Position numbers and translations under genes: made by a program
Source: an uncultured Ruminococcus sp.
GTDB taxonomy: Bacteria; Bacillota; Clostridia; Oscillospirales; Acutalibacteraceae
Length of the DNA: 11,192 nucleotides
Direction of reading: 5' to 3'
Assembly: GCA_902773045.1 (NCBI GenBank)
Contig: CACYDE010000327.1
Coordinates: forward strand, 1 to 11,192
In this document: in pieces, positions 6,365 through 11,192 of the stretch
How positions within the stretch are numbered: the first letter of the stretch is position 1
Layout: each line of letters starts with the position of its first letter
The notes under the pieces: model-generated
What the model was told of the DNA's origin: nothing
Database searches by the model: none
Seen by the model: only the letters and a program-made list of their open reading frames with translations

Positions 6365-7056
6365 AATGATACCTCCTGTTGTTCGGAAAACTGCTCGTTC
6401 TTTTTGTCGGAAACTATCTTGCCGTGTTCAAGCCTGACTATCCTCTGCGCTACCTCGCCAACCTCGGGATCGTGAGTTACGACTACGAGGCTCGTACCCT
6501 CTTTATGGAGCTGTCGAAAGATGTCAAGTACGATATTCTCATTTGCTTCATCAAGATTTCCCGTAGGCTCATCGGCAAGGATAAGCTCGGGAGAATTGAT
6601 AAGCGCGCGGGCAATGCAAACTCTCTGCTGCTCGCCGCCGGAAAGCTGACTCGGAAGGTGCTTGGCTCTGTCTTTCAGACCTACGCGCTCCAACGCTTCG
6701 AGGGCTTCCTTTTCATCGGGCATACTGTGATAATACTGCGCCACCATAACGTTTTCAACGGCATTGAGATAATTTATAAGGTGAAACTGTTGGAATACAA
6801 GACCGATCTTGTCGCGGTGGAACTCGGTAAGCTTTCTTCGGCTCTCCTTGGAAATATCCTTACCGTCAAATATCACCTGACCGGTGCTCGGCTTATCCAT
6901 ACATCCTATTATATTCATCATCGTACTTTTTCCCGAGCCGGAAGGCCCCATGATCGCGATCCATTCGCCCTTATCCACAGAAAGACATACGTTGTCGAGC
7001 GCATGAAGATCACCGTAAACCTTTGATATATTCTTTAATTCAAGTAACTTGCTCAT
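6361..7056 (-). CDS. ABC transporter ATP-binding protein, MacB/LolD-like (first ABC module)
   Basis: This cytoplasmic ATPase of 231 residues should serve the two permeases encoded immediately upstream. Counting from the chosen start, it has Walker A GPSGSGKST (37-45), the Q-loop Gln at 89, the signature LSGGEQQR (138-145), Walker B LILADE (158-163), the D-loop GNLDE and the H-loop His 195. These closely match MacB/LolD-type ATPases. Two in-frame ATGs exist. The one at 7062 overlaps the permease stop but is only 1 base from the AAGGAG site, while the one at 7056 has a 7-base spacer and is preferred. It has a charged C-terminal tail of about 20 residues that is not part of the catalytic core. 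Paired with two FtsX-type permeases and a DUF2318 protein, it corresponds to the ATPase of the Fet/P19-associated iron systems. Confidence 0.94.
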   Translation of the reverse strand: MSKLLELKNISKVYGDLHALDNVCLSVDKGEWIAIMGPSGSGKSTMMNIIGCMDKPSTGQVIFDGKDISKESRRKLTEFHRDKIGLVFQQFHLINYLNAVENVMVAQYYHSMPDEKEALEALERVGLKDRAKHLPSQLSGGEQQRVCIARALINSPELILADEPTGNLDEANENIVLDIFRQLHKEGTSLVVVTHDPEVGEVAQRIVRLEHGKIVSDKKNEQFSEQQEVSL

Positions 7057-7058
7057 GA

Positions 7059-8264
7059 TCATTCTCCTTTTAAAACGAGTGCAGGGTCAACGTCAACAGC
7101 ACTTCTTATCGGAATCAAGCACGCAAGTCCCGTCACAAGAACAGATGCTGCGATCGTGATCGGTATAAGAAGCGGACGGAACGTTATCGAACTGCTGAAA
7201 ACGTTCATGCTGACAAATTGTGCGAAATAGTATCCGAAAACAGATCCGATGACACCGCCGAATCCACCGAGGACAAGACCCTCGCTCATAAACTCGGCGA
7301 TGATGCTTGAATTGAGCGCGCCGAGAGCTTTTCGAAGTCCGATCTCTTTGCGCCGCTCGGTTATGACGGCAGTCATCGTCGTTGCAACGCAGATCATCGT
7401 CAGAACAAGTACGACCGATGTTACGATGAACACAAGTGACTGCAGCTTTGTAAGCACCGTACTTTCCGAAGCGGTCACCCGCTTCACAAGTTTTGCGGAC
7501 AATCCGACGGAGCTTCCGTTTATCTTCTCCACCGTTTCTGAAAGCTCATCCTGCATCGCAGCAACACTAAGCTCAACTATATCATATCCTCTTTCGGAAA
7601 TTGTGAGCGCCGCAGCGTCTTTAAGAGAAACATAGATATACTCCTCCTCGGAGCCGCCTGTTTCGAGAATACCCGAAACGTGAAGATCAAGCTCATGATC
7701 GCAGTATGTTTCACCCGATTCGGGGTCTGTATAAAGCTCATATGACGGAATGTCGCTCGTATCCGTTTCGGAAGTCACTTCAAAAGTATTTACAGCCGTT
7801 ATATCGTCGCCTTCTTTAATGCCGAGACTTTCGGCAACTTTCGCGCCGACAAGCGTTTCACCGTCCAACGACGGCATACTGCCCGAAATGTGCCAATAGG
7901 GACTTGTTTTTAAAACGGAATCAAAATCAATACCCGCAAGAGTGACAGGCATATTGTGTATTTTTGTGTTTTCGTATCTGTACGGAGTATAGCCCTCAAG
8001 TTCCTCACTCGAAAACTGTGCGGCTCCTTTTTCAAGGTCTTCCGGACGGATATAGCCTTCACCCGAAGGGGTGAAGATAACGTTGGCTCCGTAACTTCTG
8101 AACTGTGCGCTCATTTGCCGAGGAACATCATAGTATATCATCTCAAGTCCCGAAAGTATTGTTGCTCCGACAACAACAGCAAGAAGGGCGACTATCATTC
8201 TCGAACGGCGGCGAACAAGCGACGCCATTACCATTCGTATAAACATTCTGTGTTTCTTATTCAT
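7059..8264 (-). CDS. FtsX/MacB-type ABC transporter permease (second of the first module)
   Basis: This is a 401-residue inner-membrane permease with TM1 at about 22-43, an extracytoplasmic domain at about 44-274, and TM2 (275-300), TM3 (326-352) and TM4 (363-387). The coupling region ITERRKEIGLRKALGA and the closing IRSAVDVDPALVLKGE are classic MacB-family features. After TM1 it carries SYGANVIFTPSGEG, equivalent to TYGSNVTVVP in the preceding permease, so the two are paralogues likely to form a heterodimer. The outer domain is acidic (many Asp/Glu) and contains one Cys (C188). It starts 11 bases after the previous stop, with AAGGAG 7 bases before the ATG. Related permease pairs accompany DUF2318 proteins in iron-uptake loci. 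Whether these machines import, export or transmit mechanical work to an outside partner is not settled by sequence. Confidence 0.93.
   Translation of the reverse strand: MNKKHRMFIRMVMASLVRRRSRMIVALLAVVVGATILSGLEMIYYDVPRQMSAQFRSYGANVIFTPSGEGYIRPEDLEKGAAQFSSEELEGYTPYRYENTKIHNMPVTLAGIDFDSVLKTSPYWHISGSMPSLDGETLVGAKVAESLGIKEGDDITAVNTFEVTSETDTSDIPSYELYTDPESGETYCDHELDLHVSGILETGGSEEEYIYVSLKDAAALTISERGYDIVELSVAAMQDELSETVEKINGSSVGLSAKLVKRVTASESTVLTKLQSLVFIVTSVVLVLTMICVATTMTAVITERRKEIGLRKALGALNSSIIAEFMSEGLVLGGFGGVIGSVFGYYFAQFVSMNVFSSSITFRPLLIPITIAASVLVTGLACLIPIRSAVDVDPALVLKGE
7064..7069 (-). promoter_or_regulatory. Ribosome binding site deciding the start of the first ATPase
   Basis: AAGGAG on the minus strand leaves 1 base to the ATG at 7062 and 7 bases to the ATG at 7056. 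The latter spacing is normal, so 7056 is taken as the start. The site lies in the last codons of the permease gene. Confidence 0.75.
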
Positions 8265-8275
8265 GGCTTATCTCC

Positions 8276-9574
8276 TTAGTGTCCGCCGTGCAATACTTCG
8301 GACGGACGAAGTCTCAGCAGCATTCTTACAGCGGGTATGCTGCCGACAAGCGTTACGGCAATCACCAAGACCACAACGATAAACGCGACCATTCCGCTCA
8401 TTTCGATGGACGATGAAAAAACGGTTTGACCGATTATCTGCGCGAACGCATAGCCCATAAAATAGCCCGCCGCCGCGCCGATTATTGACGTTATTGTTAT
8501 CTCGGTGAGAACGAGAAGTGTTATCTGTCCGTTTTTTGCACCAACCGCTTTGAGAAGCGCAAGCTCCGCACTGCGTTCCATAACGCCCGACGTCACAAGG
8601 TTCGATATTCCCAATGTTGCTCCGAGCAGACTCAAAAATGTGATGAGCGTCATGAGAAGCTGAGTTTTTTCAAGGATCTTGCCTTCCGAATCAGCTATCT
8701 GACGAACTGCGGACGCCGAAGCTTCCGGGATCGCCTCCTGGATTTGAAAACAAATGGAGCTTACATAAGCGGTGCAGTACCACAGATCGTATTCATCGCC
8801 GGAAAGCAGTGAGGGATTTCTCGCTGCTTTTACAGCAAGCTCGTCGTCGGGCGACGTTATCGCGCTGACCTCGACCTTTTTTATGAGATCATTTGTTCCC
8901 GTGAGTCTCTGTTCGGCTGAAAGCGTTGTATATATGCAGTCATCTTCGTCATCTCCCGATTCAAAAACGCCTGCCACCACAAGCTCTTCTTCTCCGTTTT
9001 CGCCTTTCACTCTGAGCGTATCACCTGCCGATATCCCCTTATCTTTCGCAAGCTGCGAACCAACCATGGCATATTCGTCGCCGGAGGACTGCTGCTCGTC
9101 AAGCCAGCCGCCTTCTTCTATATCCCACCAGCTTCGAAGATTGATTATGCCTGTATCCCGCTGATAGGTCGTTCCTTTTTTCACGAACTCCATGTGATGG
9201 TTAAACCATGTTCCGACAAGCTTTACTTCACTTGAATCAAGCGTTACTGTCGTATCATTCACCGGCGCGAAATCAGTGATATTGTTTGCCCAGAATATTG
9301 TAAGCAGCTCGCCGAGCTTATCCTGGGATATAAATTCCGTTTGAACATCTCCGTTCTCAACGTTATAAAGTTTGCTTATGACCGCCTCAGACTGAGGAAC
9401 CACCGTAACGTTGGAACCGTACGTTTTAAGCTCCTCGTTTATCTTATCACCAACGCCAAGCATAACGTTCAGCATAGCGGTCGCGATAGACGCGCCGAGC
9501 GCAACTGTCACGGCGATCATCAGCATTTTTTTCCATTGTCGGGCAAACGTTCCCCGTACCATTCTGAAAAACAT
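8276..9574 (-). CDS. FtsX/MacB-type ABC transporter permease (first of the first module)
   Basis: This is a 432-residue inner-membrane permease with TM1 at about 15-38, a large extracytoplasmic domain (39-304), and TM2 (305-328), TM3 (353-380) and TM4 (393-415). The coupling motif MERSAELALLKAVGAKN follows TM2, and LRPSEVLHGGH closes the protein. The outer domain is longer than in its paralogue by about 35 residues. It has a His-His pair (FNHHM, about 125-129), a Trp-rich stretch (SWWDIEEGGW, 148-157) and Cys at 213, 267 and 275, including YCTAYVSSICFQI. These are possible ligand or redox residues (inference). The ATG at 9574 lies 22 bases after the DUF2318 gene stop, with GGGAGG 10 bases upstream. 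It probably pairs with the next permease in a heterodimer. Confidence 0.92.
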   Translation of the reverse strand: MFFRMVRGTFARQWKKMLMIAVTVALGASIATAMLNVMLGVGDKINEELKTYGSNVTVVPQSEAVISKLYNVENGDVQTEFISQDKLGELLTIFWANNITDFAPVNDTTVTLDSSEVKLVGTWFNHHMEFVKKGTTYQRDTGIINLRSWWDIEEGGWLDEQQSSGDEYAMVGSQLAKDKGISAGDTLRVKGENGEEELVVAGVFESGDDEDDCIYTTLSAEQRLTGTNDLIKKVEVSAITSPDDELAVKAARNPSLLSGDEYDLWYCTAYVSSICFQIQEAIPEASASAVRQIADSEGKILEKTQLLMTLITFLSLLGATLGISNLVTSGVMERSAELALLKAVGAKNGQITLLVLTEITITSIIGAAAGYFMGYAFAQIIGQTVFSSSIEMSGMVAFIVVVLVIAVTLVGSIPAVRMLLRLRPSEVLHGGH

Positions 9575-9596
9575 TTATCTGTAACCTCCCGCCGCA

Positions 9597-10892
9597 TCAA
9601 TTTTTAAACTTGCTTTGATTTTTTACCATTTCACTGATCGGGACGGTAATACCGTTTTCGTCGATATCGTAATCAATGATTATCGGATTACATCCGCCCT
9701 TCATTCCGATGGTAGTCTTATTCATGACAACGTTGCATTTTTTGCATACGATCTGATTATCCTTGTTTTCGTAGTAGCCTGCCTCGCCGCATATATCGCA
9801 GGCATCAAGTCCCACACCGTAGTTGTTCGTGTTTTCCTGCTTCAACACCACGATAAAACGAACGAGATTCCCCTCTTCGGTTGTGTAGCCGAAACGGTGA
9901 AGGTGACCGTCTTCAACCATTTCAAGGGGAACAACAAGCGTATCGCCGTTAATTATCGGGTTTTCAACGGGCGCTTCCTTGATGACCACGGTATTGAGTT
10001 TAACGAAAAGAGTCGAGCAAAGAACGCACATAAGAAAACATATCGCAAGAACGATCGTGCTTCTTCTTCCGGTACGCCAGACCGCGCGCTGTTTTCTATG
10101 CTCCGCGTTCGTTGAATAGGGTTCCTTTGCCGTGCAGCTTTTTATCCAAAGGAATATTGCCGCAGCAGACATAATAACGAACAATATGTATGTGTACCAA
10201 TGAGAATGGTTATTGCTCCACGCCGAAAATCTGAAAAGCTCTGTGCTGTCAACGATCTTTCTTGCAGTCAAAACGGACATCAGCTTCGCAAAACCATTTA
10301 TGCCGAAGAGAATGTTCATCGTAAAGAACACGGCGCAAAGAAGCTTTCCGTATCCTTTTTTCGCCGCAACGGCGCATATCTTGTTAACAGCGGCCGCCGA
10401 AACAAAGCAGATTATCAGACCGGAAAGATAACCTCCCAGACGGAAAAGATATTCTGTCGAGAGTACGCCTTGTCCTCCCGTATCGAATTTAAACGGATAA
10501 ACGAGAACATTCGGTATCGAGCAATAAAAGTATACTGCGGCAAGCAATGCAATACAAACGGATACGAATATTTCGGAAACGGTATATATAGGCCGTTTCT
10601 TTTTCCCGAAAAAAAAGAAACGCGCAAAAACCGCAATTATCACAACAGTCAATACAAGAGCGAAAAGCAGTGCGCCGTAACCGTATGTACCGACTTTCCA
10701 GCCTCCGGTGAGCCTTCTTGTGTTAGTTATATATGTCCGAATACCTGCCGCGATCACGCCGAGCAGAACTCCCGAGCGAAAGATCATTCTGCCCTTGTCG
10801 GTGCAGTAATGATCGATAAAAGCGTAAACTACGCCGAGTATCACCGATAAGGCAAGCATATCGCTTGTTACGTTGATAAGATATGTAAGCAT
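9597..10892 (-). CDS. Polytopic membrane protein with C-terminal DUF2318 (Cys-rich, metal/Fe-S-type) domain
   Basis: This is the first gene of the operon, encoding 431 residues. There are about eight predicted helices (8-28, 36-55, 73-95, 106-125, 150-172, 183-205, 233-251 and 278-297), followed by an outer C-terminal domain of about 130 residues. That domain has HLHRF (330-334), ACDICG (C365, C368), CKKC (C383, C386) and GMKGGCNP (C401), the signature of DUF2318, often annotated as Fe-S-containing protein. Two His (229, 231) lie in a loop before helix 7. Proteins of this family sit with two FtsX-type permeases and an ATPase in the P19/FTR1-linked iron systems (Cj1660-type in Campylobacter, Fet in E. 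coli), which suggests a role in iron handling or reduction at the outer face. Here FTR1 and P19 are absent. The ATG follows AAGGTG by about 5 bases. Family assignment is firm; the cofactor and reaction are inferred. Confidence 0.9.
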   Translation of the reverse strand: MLTYLINVTSDMLALSVILGVVYAFIDHYCTDKGRMIFRSGVLLGVIAAGIRTYITNTRRLTGGWKVGTYGYGALLFALVLTVVIIAVFARFFFFGKKKRPIYTVSEIFVSVCIALLAAVYFYCSIPNVLVYPFKFDTGGQGVLSTEYLFRLGGYLSGLIICFVSAAAVNKICAVAAKKGYGKLLCAVFFTMNILFGINGFAKLMSVLTARKIVDSTELFRFSAWSNNHSHWYTYILFVIMSAAAIFLWIKSCTAKEPYSTNAEHRKQRAVWRTGRRSTIVLAICFLMCVLCSTLFVKLNTVVIKEAPVENPIINGDTLVVPLEMVEDGHLHRFGYTTEEGNLVRFIVVLKQENTNNYGVGLDACDICGEAGYYENKDNQIVCKKCNVVMNKTTIGMKGGCNPIIIDYDIDENGITVPISEMVKNQSKFKN

Positions 10893-10912
10893 TTCTTCAC
10901 CTTAGCCTCATA

Positions 10913-10920
10913 ATAATATA
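10913..10920 (-). promoter_or_regulatory. Candidate -10 element of the operon promoter
   Basis: On the minus strand this reads TATATTAT, containing TATATT and TATTAT, either of which could be a -10 hexamer, about 20-27 bases before the first ATG. No good TTGACA-like -35 is found 16-18 bases upstream (AACACT or CACTCT there). If real, the promoter would have a short leader and may need an activator. Confidence 0.3.
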
Positions 10921-10937
10921 CAGGGAAAATATTTTAG

Positions 10938-10951
10938 AGTGTTTTGACACT
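10938..10951. promoter_or_regulatory. 14-bp dyad AGTGT-N4-ACACT, candidate operator
   Basis: The sequence AGTGTTTTGACACT is a perfect 5-bp inverted repeat around 4 bases. It lies where the -35 box of the candidate operon promoter would be. The 5-4-5 layout is that of Crp/Fnr-family sites such as TTGAT-N4-ATCAA, though the half-sites are not the FNR consensus. The regulator is unknown, and a 5-bp dyad can occur by chance. Confidence 0.3.
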
Positions 10952-11192
10952 ACGGGAATGTGCAGATTTTCGAGCTGAATTTCTGCTCACACAAGGAAAA
11001 AATTGCAGGCGGGCTGTCGCACGGTAAGATTTTTCAACGCAGTATGAGCAAAATTATGCCAAAAAGATGTGCGTTAACGTTAGTGCCAACTCATCCTATA
11101 GCAATTCAAATAAATAGACGGACAAAAGGAGACGATGCCGGTAAGTGCAGAGCAAGGCGGAGGACGAAGGCATACTGGCGTACCCCAAGGGC

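Larger units (their letters stand above)
10893..11192. other. Upstream intergenic region (operon promoter side)
   Basis: No gene can be supported in these 300 bases. The part next to the operon contains AT-rich -10-like sequences and a 14-bp dyad, listed separately. The last 75 bases are purine-rich and unlike the rest. An ATG at 11,135 opens a frame that stays open to the window edge (19 codons), with AGGAG only 3 bases upstream. This could be the start of a divergent plus-strand gene or part of a dispersed repeat, and the window is too short to tell. No riboswitch fold or T-box pattern was recognised. Confidence 0.4.

Noticed and set aside
6379..7026. 215-codon open frame on the plus strand
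   Set aside because: It is antisense to the first ATPase gene, whose motifs are all intact; the plus-strand product has no recognisable domain.
10200..10850. 216-codon open frame on the plus strand
   Set aside because: It is antisense to the DUF2318 membrane protein gene, and its basic, low-order translation looks like a shadow frame.
10944..10949. TTGACA as a -35 box on the plus strand
   Set aside because: No -10-like sequence lies 16-18 bases downstream; the hexamer is part of the dyad.
28..11049. Short matches between the two flanks (AACGCAGT near 30 and near 11,037) as island-end repeats
   Set aside because: An 8-base match is expected by chance at this length and nothing else resembles attachment sites.

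Overview
The window is an 11-gene block, all on the minus strand and read from right (about 10,892) to left (162). Gaps are 1 to 57 bases or the genes overlap by 4 to 14 bases, so it looks like one operon. Strong AGGAGG-type ribosome binding sites, a lipobox lipoprotein, mid GC content and a succinate-dehydrogenase-like module of the Bacillus (type B) kind suggest a Bacillota organism, probably an anaerobic clostridium. I cannot name the genus. No rRNA, tRNA, CRISPR array, transposase or regulator gene is visible.

Layout in transcription order. Module 1 (10,892-6,361): a polytopic membrane protein with a C-terminal Cys-rich DUF2318 domain, two FtsX/MacB-type permeases and their ATPase. The same four-part set occurs next to the FTR1/P19 iron-uptake genes of Campylobacter and some E. 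coli (Fet), but no FTR1 or P19 is present here. Module 2 (6,364-5,387): a small FMN-binding lipoprotein with the flavinylation motif DAISGAT, and an unrecognised membrane-anchored extracytoplasmic protein. Module 3 (5,400-2,553): a complete three-subunit succinate:quinone oxidoreductase/fumarate reductase-like complex (five-helix diheme cytochrome b, flavoprotein, three-cluster iron-sulfur subunit) in the order of Bacillus sdhCAB. The His that normally binds FAD covalently is Gln. Module 4 (2,495-162): a four-helix Cys-containing DUF4418-like protein, a third FtsX/MacB-type permease with an extracytoplasmic Cys-Cys pair, and a second ATPase.

Reading the modules together (inference): a membrane redox chain (quinone/fumarate-type complex, flavinylated lipoprotein, Cys-rich DUF2318 and DUF4418 proteins) appears built into one operon with two MacB-type ABC machines. 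The most economical idea is redox-coupled handling of a metal, probably iron, or of an extracytoplasmic thiol or cofactor. The substrate is not shown by the sequence. The operon is the main item of interest in the window.

The edges (1-161 and 10,893-11,192) are non-coding as far as I can tell. The right edge holds the likely promoter, with a 14-bp dyad near the expected -35 region. A stem-loop lies between the iron-sulfur subunit gene and the DUF4418 gene. Four annotated starts were moved to, or confirmed at, the codon with proper ribosome-binding-site spacing, including GTG starts for two of the three redox-complex subunits.
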